Positions 43,139 through 50,236 of a stretch of DNA of 58,764 nucleotides are shown piece after piece. Position numbers and translations under genes: made by a program. The notes below the pieces were generated by a model. The model saw only the letters and a list, made by a program, of their open reading frames with translations. It was not told the origin of the DNA and did not search any database. Numbering within the stretch: the stretch's first letter is position 1; each line of letters opens with the position of its first letter. Source of the DNA: UBA5738 sp964470995. Lineage in GTDB: Bacteria > Patescibacteriota > Minisyncoccia > Minisyncoccales > UBA5738. The DNA lies in the NCBI GenBank assembly GCA_964470995.1, contig CAYYEP010000006.1, positions 1 to 58,764 on the forward strand. The letters are read 5' to 3'.

Positions 43139-43500
43139 TTTTGATTCCTCCTTAAGGCTGATTGTTTAAACAATATGATAATTGATGGATTTGGTCAATG
43201 AATCTCCCCGGGCTTACGCCACGGGAAATTTCGAAGGAAGATTAAAACGTAAAAATCAAGAGGCGCACTCCATGAGGATTATTCCAAGCGATATAGTATA
43301 GGTTAGAATCATTGAATGCGCGTACTATTGAAGTGTTTTCCCAATCCGATCTGAGCCGATGATCCCCGTGGCATTCTGGCGGGTAAATATAAAAATTGTT
43401 GCGAAAGTGGGCTGATTTTGGCCCAGGATTGATTTTAAGGGCAAATTGTTATATAAAAAATATAGGAAGGCGTGGATACGCTTGTTTTGGGATAATTAAT
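43139..43500. other. Gap with a fragment of the dispersed repeat
   Basis: About 360 bases without a gene. Bases 43359-43392 (GATCCCCGTGG, then CATTCTGGCGGGTAAAT) match the start and end pieces of the dispersed repeat with the middle deleted. The rest shows nothing I recognise. Confidence 0.55.
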
Positions 43501-44028
43501 ATGAATAATTTTGAAAAAAACTGGCAAAACGCCAAAATCAGCATTTTGCGTCTTGAGGGGCGTCCCGAATACAAATTGACGGGCGGGAAGGGAAACGTTA
43601 AAAAGGGAAAGCTGGGCGAACCAAACATAATGAGTGACGACAAGGAATGGATGAAATGGTCGGCGGCAGTGGCGAGCGCGAAAACAAAGGGAGTTAAAGT
43701 CCAGCGCGTAAGAGTGGTGCCCGAACCGTTATCGGATTACATTCAGCAACAGATTAAGATATGGCAGAAATATCCCGCTAAAAATAGGGAAGAATTATTT
43801 TTTATTGACAGCGAGGATTACGCCAAGATTATTGCGGAATCCAGATTTAGCCTCAAGGATTTTTGGCTTTTTGATGATGAAAAATTATTGATACTAAATT
43901 ACAATACCGCGGGCCTTCCCGCAGGAGATATTTTAATCGGCGATGGAAGCATGATAAGAATTTACTGCGAACTGAAGCGAAAAATGATGCAAAAGGCCGT
44001 ACCGTTCAATATTTTCACGAAAAAATAG
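43501..44028 (+). CDS. DUF6879-like protein
   Basis: The 175-residue protein matches the DUF6879 family in order: an early LRLEGRPEY segment, a W-x-x-W pair before a helix, VQRVRVVPEPLSDYIQQQI, and the ending FWLFDDEKLLILNYN. This family is best known from actinobacteria, often beside DNA-binding regulators, with no known activity. Here no such partner is adjacent. The start at ATG 43501 is chosen because the family N-terminus begins there; the longer frame (from 43396) has no site. A terminator follows at 44072. Confidence 0.7.
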   Translation: MNNFEKNWQNAKISILRLEGRPEYKLTGGKGNVKKGKLGEPNIMSDDKEWMKWSAAVASAKTKGVKVQRVRVVPEPLSDYIQQQIKIWQKYPAKNREELFFIDSEDYAKIIAESRFSLKDFWLFDDEKLLILNYNTAGLPAGDILIGDGSMIRIYCELKRKMMQKAVPFNIFTKK

Positions 44029-44071
44029 TTAGATTGCCAAGTAATTTTGATTCGGAACAAAATGAAGAGGC

Positions 44072-44101
44072 AAAAAAAGTGGGGGCAACCTCCTTTTTTT
44101 T
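44072..44101 (+). terminator. Intrinsic terminator
   Basis: GGGGG (44081-44085) pairs with CCTCC (44089-44093) between an A run and a T8 run. Confidence 0.75.
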
Positions 44102-44281
44102 ATAAAAAAGGGCAATCGGGAAGCCAATATTTGATAATTTTAGCTATCGCAAAAAAATATCGAAACTATGCGGGCGTTATGCTTGAGGTTAAACGATATG
44201 GGGAATTGGGTTGAAATTTGGAGTAAATGAGGTATTTTTAAGGATTGGGAGGGTATCGGGAGGCAAAATTCATAATAATAT

Positions 44282-44434
44282 GTGATCTTTCGCGCCGCAT
44301 TGCAGGATATGGGGCGCATCCGGCGCGCCAGCGAAGAGTTTTTGGAGGTAAATGGAGTGGGCGCGGCAAAGTTAAACAATTCGAAAAAAATTTTTAAAGG
44401 TAATAAACGATTTCGCAAAAGAAAAAGGCTTATT
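44282..44434 (+). pseudogene. Fragment of an HRDC domain (RecQ C-terminus)
   Basis: The frame just before the HAD gene reads FRAALQDMGRIRRASEEFLE, then VNGVGAAKL, which is the end of an HRDC domain as found in RecQ helicases: a helix, the SEEEFLE turn and the GVGAxKL motif. Nothing of the helicase remains upstream, where the frame is closed by a stop codon. It continues in frame into the next gene, so the open frame is longer than the real gene. It is a fossil of a lost recQ-like gene. Confidence 0.6.
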
Positions 44435-45085
44435 ATGAAGAAGATAATTTGTTTTGATGTGGACGGGACGCTGACGGTACATAAGTCGTCGTGGTTGGAA
44501 CTGACGCGGACTTTGGGTTTGCCGCAGGATATGATTGCCGATGTTTATTGCAAAACCGAGAACGGAACAATGACTTTTGCCAAAGGATTAGAGATAGTGA
44601 AAGATATATATCTGGCCAGCGAGAATACCAACAGGAGTTATATTGCAAATTTATTCGATAATATGCCACTAAGGATAGACGCGCGGCAGTTAATCGATCA
44701 TTTAAGGGCCAGGGGCTACTTGATTTATTTGGTTTCGGGCGCGATCGATATGTATGTGGAGTCGATCGCAAATCAATTGAAGCCCGACGGATATATGGCG
44801 CTTTGGTCGTTTGGTTTTGACAAGCAAGGCGCGCTTTGCGATATCGGATATAAAGGAACGGTCAATCAAAAGATAATGAAAGCCAATTACGTTAATGAAT
44901 TATCCAAAATTCATGGCGTACCGGTTAAGCAAATCGCGTTTGCGGGAGACAGCGAAAACGATCTGGAAGCCTTTAGGCTGACCGGGCGAGGAATCGCAGT
45001 AGAGCCGTATTCGGAGGCGTTGCGGCCGGTGGCGTGGAAAACCGTAAAATCGCTGGCCGAGGTTTGCGAGATTTTATCGCGATAG
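44435..45085 (+). CDS. HAD-superfamily hydrolase, SerB-like
   Basis: The 216-residue enzyme has the HAD motifs: I DVDGTL (residues 7-12, nucleophile Asp), II LVSGA, III a conserved lysine in YKGTVNQKIMK and IV GDSENDLEAF. The cap is of the C1 (helical) type, as in phosphoserine phosphatase and related HAD-IB proteins. It hydrolyses a small phosphate ester. ATG 44435 with AAGG six bases before it is the start. It lies alone. Phosphoserine is a possible substrate, which would fit the cysteine synthases, but this is a guess. Confidence 0.85.
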   Translation: MKKIICFDVDGTLTVHKSSWLELTRTLGLPQDMIADVYCKTENGTMTFAKGLEIVKDIYLASENTNRSYIANLFDNMPLRIDARQLIDHLRARGYLIYLVSGAIDMYVESIANQLKPDGYMALWSFGFDKQGALCDIGYKGTVNQKIMKANYVNELSKIHGVPVKQIAFAGDSENDLEAFRLTGRGIAVEPYSEALRPVAWKTVKSLAEVCEILSR

Positions 45086-45172
45086 ATATAATCCCAATAA
45101 TGGCAGGCAGCGCACTGCCGATATATTGGTAAACTTAACTGCAAAATTAGGATTTAATTTAGGCTGGCAGAA

Positions 45173-45201
45173 TTGACTTTCTGCCCCGGTAAATCTATGA
45201 T
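45173..45201 (+). promoter_or_regulatory. Consensus promoter
   Basis: TTGACT (45173-45178) and TATGAT (45196-45201) are 17 bases apart, about 35 bases before the gene at 45237. Confidence 0.75.
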
Positions 45202-45236
45202 GCAGAAAGCATAAACTGAAAAAAAGAGGCGTGAGA

Positions 45237-45503
45237 ATGAAAAAAGGGGAGTTGTTTTTGATAAGGCGGTACGATGATTACCTGGGCAACCCAGGCAGTA
45301 ATAAAGCGATCTTGGCTTTCAGAAACAAAACCAAGGCGCAAAATGTAATAAATAAGATCGGGACAGAGGCTAAAGGCAACCAAGCGTCGATCCAGACGAT
45401 ATCTTCTGAAGATCTGCGATTGGTGTGTGACTTATCCGGACGAAAGTCAATAATAGATCCCAAAAAAGAGGTATTAGAAAAGGCAGTATTTTGTTCTTTT
45501 TGA
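45237..45503 (+). CDS. Hypothetical small protein, 88 residues
   Basis: A cytoplasmic, basic protein with a strand-helix-strand feel (LFLIRRYDDYLG, then AILAFRNKTKAQNVINKIG). It has a consensus promoter, AGAGG seven bases before the ATG and a terminator at 45534, so it is a well-formed single-gene unit. No family is recognised. A GTG six bases earlier is possible but less well spaced. Confidence 0.6.
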   Translation: MKKGELFLIRRYDDYLGNPGSNKAILAFRNKTKAQNVINKIGTEAKGNQASIQTISSEDLRLVCDLSGRKSIIDPKKEVLEKAVFCSF

Positions 45504-45533
45504 CCAGATTAGGCATTTCGCGCAGGTGACGGG

Positions 45534-45555
45534 GATATCCAATATCCTTTTTTTA
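45534..45555 (+). terminator. Intrinsic terminator
   Basis: GGATAT (45534-45539) pairs with ATATCC (45543-45548), then seven T. Confidence 0.7.
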
Positions 45556-45689
45556 TATAAAAAAATGACGGCGAGGACAAACCCTTGAAGAATGCGTCGA
45601 AAAGCCACCTTTGAAAAATGACTTTTTTTGTTTTGATTTTTTTGATAATGATGTTAAGCTAACCTGCAAGAATAAGGAGGATTGATTGG

Positions 45690-46223
45690 TTGGATTACGA
45701 GCTGAAGAGAAAAGCGAAGAAAACTTTATATCCACTCGCGATTGCCGCGATAGTAACCGCAACGCTTTGGATAGCGATAACGATCCCGAACGATATCGAC
45801 TTTGAGTCAAACCGAACCGACTGTTCTTTCGTGATTTGGGAAAATTATAATATCTCGGTTATGCCGGGTGCGGTAATCAGTGAACATTGGCGCATGCGGG
45901 AAGGCAGCAAGACGGGGATCGCGGTGGCCTGCCGTATGGATGATATCAAGGGCGGTTTAGTGGCTGAAAAGCACCTAGGACAAGACCAATATCCATTAGA
46001 ATATATTAAGAGCTGTATCTTGGTGGGCAAGAAAGCGGTTCCAGAGATTGTTGTTACCGATAATTCGAGCCTTTTTTGCGGCTACCCGGCATACGCGGGA
46101 TATGCCGACTTGGATGAAGGAAGGATATATTTCCGCGCTTTTAAGCCGGAGCCGTATGCTTTCGGTAGCGTCGAATCGACGAGCCCGGAATTCTTCGGTA
46201 TTGTACGTATAGACCCTGCTTGA
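45690..46223 (+). CDS. Hypothetical membrane-anchored protein
   Basis: The 177-residue protein has a basic N-terminus, one membrane helix (about 14-32) and an outer domain with four cysteines. It starts at TTG 45690, nine bases after a perfect AAGGAGG. The outer part has an IWENYNISVMPG strand pattern and an aromatic, acidic end. No family is recognised. A terminator overlaps the stop codon. Confidence 0.6.
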   Translation: MDYELKRKAKKTLYPLAIAAIVTATLWIAITIPNDIDFESNRTDCSFVIWENYNISVMPGAVISEHWRMREGSKTGIAVACRMDDIKGGLVAEKHLGQDQYPLEYIKSCILVGKKAVPEIVVTDNSSLFCGYPAYAGYADLDEGRIYFRAFKPEPYAFGSVESTSPEFFGIVRIDPA

Positions 46224-46251
46224 CCGCCGAAACGGCCACGCAGGTTTTTTT
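46215..46251 (+). terminator. Intrinsic terminator
   Basis: CCTGC (46215-46219) pairs with GCAGG (46240-46244), with an inner CCG/CGG stem, then seven T. Confidence 0.7.
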
Positions 46252-46409
46252 ATTGAGCGAGGCAGTTAAAATATCGGGCAGTTTAACGAATTGCGGCGAT
46301 CGCAAACCTTTTTTTATTTTACCGGCAAATACCTCGAGGTTCATCGTCTAGGCTACGACCCCGCGGCGTGGGTTATTTGGCGGATTGGGGTTGAAGGGCA
46401 GGATAAAAA

Positions 46410-46450
46410 GTATATACTATGTATATACATGGTATATACTTTGTATATAC
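46410..46450. promoter_or_regulatory. Four GTATATAC palindromes at exact 11-bp spacing
   Basis: GTATATAC occurs at 46410, 46421, 46432 and 46443, each separated by three bases that differ (TAT, ATG, TTT). Each unit is itself a palindrome, and the 11-bp period puts all four on the same face of the helix. The array ends 40 bases before the gene of an AbrB-like DNA-binding protein, so it is most likely the operator of this gene. Confidence 0.8.
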
Positions 46451-46489
46451 TAAACCTAGAGAGTGATTTTAATATCAAATACTAAAAAG

Positions 46490-46666
46490 ATGGCAAAAAT
46501 ACCGGAAAACAATATTCGCAAACTGTTGCGGCTGGGAAAAACCTCCCTGGCGGTAACCTTGCCCAAGGATATTTTGGATAGCCTTGGCTGGAAAGAAAAG
46601 CAAAAGGTTGTGGTTGAGCGGAAGGGCAAAACAATCGTAATAAGGGACTGGCCATCAAACAGATAG
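46490..46666 (+). CDS. AbrB/MazE-type swapped-hairpin DNA-binding protein
   Basis: The 58-residue protein has the SpoVT-AbrB pattern: an N-terminal RKLLRLGKTSLAVTLPKDIL segment and GWKEKQKVVVERKGKTIVIR, two beta hairpins that swap in the dimer to bind DNA. Such proteins are transition-state regulators or antitoxins. No toxin gene follows: the next gene (46682) encodes a polytopic membrane protein 15 bases later, so the pair is likely an operon. The ATG at 46490 lacks a ribosome site. The phased palindromes just upstream suggest cooperative autoregulation. Confidence 0.75.
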   Translation: MAKIPENNIRKLLRLGKTSLAVTLPKDILDSLGWKEKQKVVVERKGKTIVIRDWPSNR

Positions 46667-46681
46667 CCGGGGCGGTCAAAT

Positions 46682-47518
46682 ATGGAACCATTAATAGCAG
46701 TATTACTGATGTTTGGTTTGGGAATGGCAGCCGAGGCGTACCGCATTTTAATTTGGCGCCGGATGAAGAAAACCGATTATTTGGCGCTGACGGGTTTTTT
46801 GGCGCTGGCGGCAGTTTACTCGCCACTCCTTGCCGAAGGGAAGCTAACCGGCAGCTACATCTATGACGGTTTTGTGATTTTCTATTTCGTGTTTCCGGCA
46901 TTCTATCTAATGTACTTTAAAAAAATGATATTACCGGCAATCGACGAACGAGTATTATTGGTTTGGAACATTTTATTTATTTACGCGACGGCATCTTTTT
47001 TTGGAAAGTCGGGACTTTGGGCGGCCGCGATCGCGACATTTTTTGTCGGGGCAATCATTATTTTGCTGGTGAAAAACATACAATTGCCGCCAAAAATCAA
47101 ATCCATTTTTTACCTGTGGTATTTGTTTATCGTACTGACACTGGGAATAATGCAGCTTGGTTTCGGAGATCTTTTGACTGCCAATAATCCCGTTACGGCC
47201 TTTTTGGGAGGTATGGCTTCGCTTTATCTGTTTGTTTGCGTGATCCAGATCGTGCGAATGATACTGCCGTTTCCCAGTAAAAGACAAACACCGGAAGAAC
47301 GGATGGCCGAATGGCGCGATGACGCCAGACTCATGGCGGATAAATTTTGCGGCCAGCAGGTACCGCCGCGGCAGATGCTGGCAGTAGCGGTGCTGGCGGC
47401 CGCGCTGATCGCGGCAAACTCGTATTTTGGGCTAATGCGTCTCTCGACGCTTATCGCCGTGGTAATGGTTGCGACAGCATACGCGGTCGAGGCGTACGGA
47501 GAAAAAGCGGCGGCATAA
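46682..47518 (+). CDS. Polytopic membrane protein of unknown function
   Basis: The 278-residue protein has about eight or nine hydrophobic helices, spread over the whole length, with one charged cytoplasmic loop (about 200-235, KRQTPEERMAEWRDDARL). No transporter signature is recognised. It follows the AbrB-like regulator by 15 bases, and the two are probably co-transcribed and controlled through the GTATATAC array. Confidence 0.65.
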   Translation: MEPLIAVLLMFGLGMAAEAYRILIWRRMKKTDYLALTGFLALAAVYSPLLAEGKLTGSYIYDGFVIFYFVFPAFYLMYFKKMILPAIDERVLLVWNILFIYATASFFGKSGLWAAAIATFFVGAIIILLVKNIQLPPKIKSIFYLWYLFIVLTLGIMQLGFGDLLTANNPVTAFLGGMASLYLFVCVIQIVRMILPFPSKRQTPEERMAEWRDDARLMADKFCGQQVPPRQMLAVAVLAAALIAANSYFGLMRLSTLIAVVMVATAYAVEAYGEKAAA

Positions 47519-47662
47519 CACGCCGCGGCGGCGCGCATTTACATGGCATATTTATATAAATGCGTTGCCCCGATTTTATAAACGGGTGTTTTGGCTGGTT
47601 GCGCGGCTTGCGAAAGAAATACTTATAAAATAGAATAGTAGTGTGGAATTTTTTCAAGAAGA

Positions 47663-48730
47663 ATGAAACTTTTTAAAAAAATATTTGCGGTTCTCGGGGC
47701 GGCGGCAATACTATTTGCCGAAGCGCCGGAAACACGGGTGCGGGCGGCGGATTATGCTTCGGGCTACTATAATGACGACGTTTACGAACGCCTGCCGTCA
47801 AAGTTGCGCAAGAAGATTAATAAGCTTGATAATGATCCGGTAAAAAAATTGCCGATACCGGTGCTTTTCGGGGTGGATTTGGAAGATATCACGCCCAATT
47901 TTGGAGATCCGCGTTCAGGCGGGCGCACGCATGAGGGTCAGGATATTATGGCTATTAAAGGCACGCCGATTGTTTCGCCCACCGAAGCAGTGGTTCTGGA
48001 ATGCGGCGAGTGGGATGGTGCGGGATACTATGTATCGACAGTGAATCCCGGCGGGGAAAATTTCATTTACATGCATCTTAATGATCCCGGCGATCTTGAT
48101 CCCGGCGACTGGCTGGATGAAGGCGACCTGATCGGTTTTGCGGGAAACACCGGCAACGCCGCCAGTACTTTGCCGCATTTGCACTTGGAAATACGGCGGG
48201 GCGGAGAAGCAACCAACCCATACAAGAGATTGAAACGAGAATATAACTTGGAGGAAAAAATTGAATTTGCAAACAGGATACTTTCCGAAGCCAAGACCTC
48301 GAGCAAACTAGCGAATTTTATGGTGGAAAATTTTTCGGGCGAACTTTTGGCGGCGCAGGCGGAGGGAATTGATATTCCCAATACCATTTCAAAAAAAATC
48401 ACAAAAATAACGAAGCAAGGCGCGGAATTAGTAAATTCGGATCTGACAGTGGGTGCCTTGGGCGACGACGTTTTTGCGTTGCAAAACTACCTTATTACCC
48501 AAAATAAAGGGCCGGCGGCAACCAGTCTGGCGGCGCACGGAGCCACAGGGTATTTTGGGCCGCTGACACTGGCGGCGGTTAATGAATTCCGCCAATCAGA
48601 ACTCCCGGCCGCGGCAAGCAAAAAAATGTCGGTAGAGGAAATTAAAATACAGATCAGCCAAATCCAGGCGTTACTTATCCAACTGACGCAACAATTGGCG
48701 GAAATGCAAAAGACGCGGGGAGGTGCTTAA
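47663..48730 (+). CDS. M23 metallopeptidase with peptidoglycan-binding domain
   Basis: The secreted 355-residue protein starts with a signal peptide (about 1-29). The LytM/M23 domain (about 70-190) has the zinc ligands H in RTHEGQDI with its Asp, and the H-L-H motif in LPHLHLEI. A PGB_1-like domain near 265-310 (GDDVFALQNYLI, then TGYFGPLTLAAVNEF) would hold it on the wall, and a coiled coil ends it. It cuts peptide cross-bridges of peptidoglycan outside the membrane. A terminator follows at 48760. Confidence 0.9.
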   Translation: MKLFKKIFAVLGAAAILFAEAPETRVRAADYASGYYNDDVYERLPSKLRKKINKLDNDPVKKLPIPVLFGVDLEDITPNFGDPRSGGRTHEGQDIMAIKGTPIVSPTEAVVLECGEWDGAGYYVSTVNPGGENFIYMHLNDPGDLDPGDWLDEGDLIGFAGNTGNAASTLPHLHLEIRRGGEATNPYKRLKREYNLEEKIEFANRILSEAKTSSKLANFMVENFSGELLAAQAEGIDIPNTISKKITKITKQGAELVNSDLTVGALGDDVFALQNYLITQNKGPAATSLAAHGATGYFGPLTLAAVNEFRQSELPAAASKKMSVEEIKIQISQIQALLIQLTQQLAEMQKTRGGA

Positions 48731-48759
48731 CGTACCATAAACAGAATAATTATTAAGTT

Positions 48760-48796
48760 AAAACCGTTTCGATATTTTTGTTGGGCGGTTTTTTTT
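48760..48796 (+). terminator. Intrinsic terminator
   Basis: AAAACCG (48760-48766) pairs with CGGTTTT (48786-48792), then further T. The loop is long. Confidence 0.65.
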
Positions 48797-48825
48797 ATCT
48801 TTCACCATTGGTTGACGTAAATAAA

Positions 48826-48968
48826 TAAACTAGCCCGAGGCAGAGGCCCGAGGTATTTCTACCGCTCCGTTTACGCTGCGCGTTAGGAAAAGTCTGTTTA
48901 TAACCTCCGCTACGGACAGCCATTCCTCCCCGCAACAAAGCCGCCGGGTATTCTGGCAGATAAATAAA
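48826..48968 (+). repeat. Dispersed repeat family, copy D
   Basis: It begins AAATAAATAAACTAGCCCGA and has GGCCCGAGGTATT, CGCTCCGTTTACGCTGCGCG, TTAGGAAAAGTCTGTTTATA, GGACAGCCATTC and ATTCTGGCAGATAAATAA. The frame with APFTLRVRK runs through, as in copies A-C. Confidence 0.85.
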
Positions 48969-49046
48969 TTTGACGCAAGGACCAATATGCGCTATTTAAT
49001 GTTCAATTAATGCGAAAATGATAAAAATTATTAACTAGCCAATAAT

Positions 49047-49217
49047 ATGGAAACGGCTACTCAACACAAAAATCGAAGAAAATCCGCAGTAAATATGGCG
49101 GCGGGAGCTGATAAGAATAAAAAAGCCAAGAAACAGGGGCTTGTTCCGGGCAAAAGCTTGGAGCAGATTCGGCAGGAGGCACTAGCGCAATTGCGCGAGA
49201 TGGGGCTTTTATTCTAA
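49047..49217 (+). CDS. Small basic protein, 56 residues
   Basis: ATG 49047 opens a 56-codon frame: a Lys/Ala-rich first half (KNRRKSAVN, DKNKKAKKQG) and a helical end (SLEQIRQEALAQLREMGLLF). The composition is that of small nucleic-acid-binding or ribosome-associated proteins, but no family is recognised. There is no ribosome site, as for several other genes here. Confidence 0.45.
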   Translation: METATQHKNRRKSAVNMAAGADKNKKAKKQGLVPGKSLEQIRQEALAQLREMGLLF

Positions 49218-49329
49218 GCGGACTTGCATTGAATAGCGGCAAGTTAGAGCCGCCGGAGTTTTATTGGAGCGGCGTTTCAATATAAATCTGCCATAAAAAA
49301 ATTTTTTGTAATAAATTTAAAACAATATT

Positions 49330-49662
49330 ATGAGCCTTATCGTCAACTGGATTATTATGACAGTGGCAGTGATCGTGGCGGCATATATTTTGCCGGGAGT
49401 TGCTTTGTCGGGGTTTGGAGCGGCGTTGCTGGCGGCATTGGTGCTTGGACTTTTGAACGCTTTAATCAAACCCTTGCTATTAATTTTGACATTACCGGTC
49501 AATATTTTAACGCTCGGGCTTTTCACGCTTGTAATCAACGCGGCGATAATTATGATGGTTTCGGCGCTCGTTCCCGGATTTAAGGTGCAGGGATTTTGGC
49601 AGGCAATGGTGTTTTCAATTGTACTTGCGGTTATTGTTTGGCTAATAAACCGGGCCAGTTAA
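49330..49662 (+). CDS. Four-helix membrane protein, phage holin family 4 (PF04020-like)
   Basis: The 110-residue protein has four hydrophobic helices and the family's LPGV turn after helix 1, the LGLLNALIKPLLLILTLPVN stretch and LTLGLFTLVINA. Despite the name, most chromosomal members (YvlD-like) are not lysis proteins; some take part in envelope stress. It is complete in length. It is a single gene, and a small RNA may start at its stop codon. Confidence 0.85.
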   Translation: MSLIVNWIIMTVAVIVAAYILPGVALSGFGAALLAALVLGLLNALIKPLLLILTLPVNILTLGLFTLVINAAIIMMVSALVPGFKVQGFWQAMVFSIVLAVIVWLINRAS

Positions 49663-49680
49663 GAAGAAGCAGATATTATA

Positions 49681-49789
49681 TATAATACAGAGACATAAGA
49701 GGGCGCGGCAGACTATCGAAGATATATGCTTTAGCTATGGTCTGCCCGATAAAAAACGAAGCCTTTAATGATTCAGGCTTCTTTTTTTT
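49681..49789 (+). ncRNA. Candidate small RNA with terminator
   Basis: TATAAT at 49681 could start a transcript near 49692. Its body pairs GGCAGAC (49707-49713) with GTCTGCC (49740-49746), and it ends in GAAGCCT/AGGCTTC (49758-49781) with eight T. No -35 box is clear and the -10 lies 19 bases after the holin-like gene. It could be the 3' end of that mRNA instead. Confidence 0.4.
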
Positions 49790-49833
49790 GCTATATTCGG
49801 TTACATATTACGCATAAAAGCATTTGGAGGAGG

Positions 49834-50199
49834 CTGTTTGACAAAAGGAATGGATTTGGTGTTTGGAATGCCACCGAAATTATCCGGGATAAAGTCTACC
49901 GAATGTTGGTAGTTTGTAATGCATTACAAGCATCGGCAGTTCTGCGGGTATATGCGAAAAGTAATGAGATTTTGGTTCACAACATTGATGGAATCCATTT
50001 ATCGCTGGCCGAGGCGCTAACGTGGCTTGACTTGGATAAGGGAAAGCTCATCATTATTGAGCTGATTTATAAGTTTTTTCGCCCGCCAATCGAATGCGTT
50101 CGATTGGTCGAGGAAATATTGATGCCTGAAGGCTATAACCCGACCATACTCACCAGCCCCCGGCGACTATGGAGTGGGAGTAGAGGGCATAACAAATAA
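49834..50199 (+). CDS. Hypothetical protein with unclear 5' end
   Basis: The frame from about 49834 to 50199 encodes a protein-like sequence (up to 121 residues) without known family, including a DGIHLSLAEALTWLDLDKG segment. The frame formally opens at 49768, but that is inside a terminator. GGAGGAGG at 49826-49833 precedes a TTG (49838) that is in another frame, so either a frameshift lies near 49860 or the start is the CTG at 49834, too close to the site. The C-terminus is rich in Arg and Ser. Confidence 0.45.
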   Translation: MFDKRNGFGVWNATEIIRDKVYRMLVVCNALQASAVLRVYAKSNEILVHNIDGIHLSLAEALTWLDLDKGKLIIIELIYKFFRPPIECVRLVEEILMPEGYNPTILTSPRRLWSGSRGHNK

Positions 50200-50236
50200 A
50201 TCGCCCTTGGTGCGGTTTTTTGGTACAATAAAGACA

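Larger units (their letters stand above)
48731..49046. other. Gap holding a terminator and dispersed repeat copy D
   Basis: The 315 bases hold the peptidase terminator, the repeat and a short AT-rich stretch before the small gene at 49047. No gene is supported. Confidence 0.6.

Noticed and set aside
44282..45085. HRDC-HAD fusion protein
   Set aside because: The HAD gene has its own ATG and ribosome site; the HRDC part is an incomplete fossil.
46410..46450. CRISPR or microsatellite reading of the GTATATAC repeats
   Set aside because: Spacers are three bases and differ; the units are palindromes before a DNA-binding protein gene, so an operator fits better.
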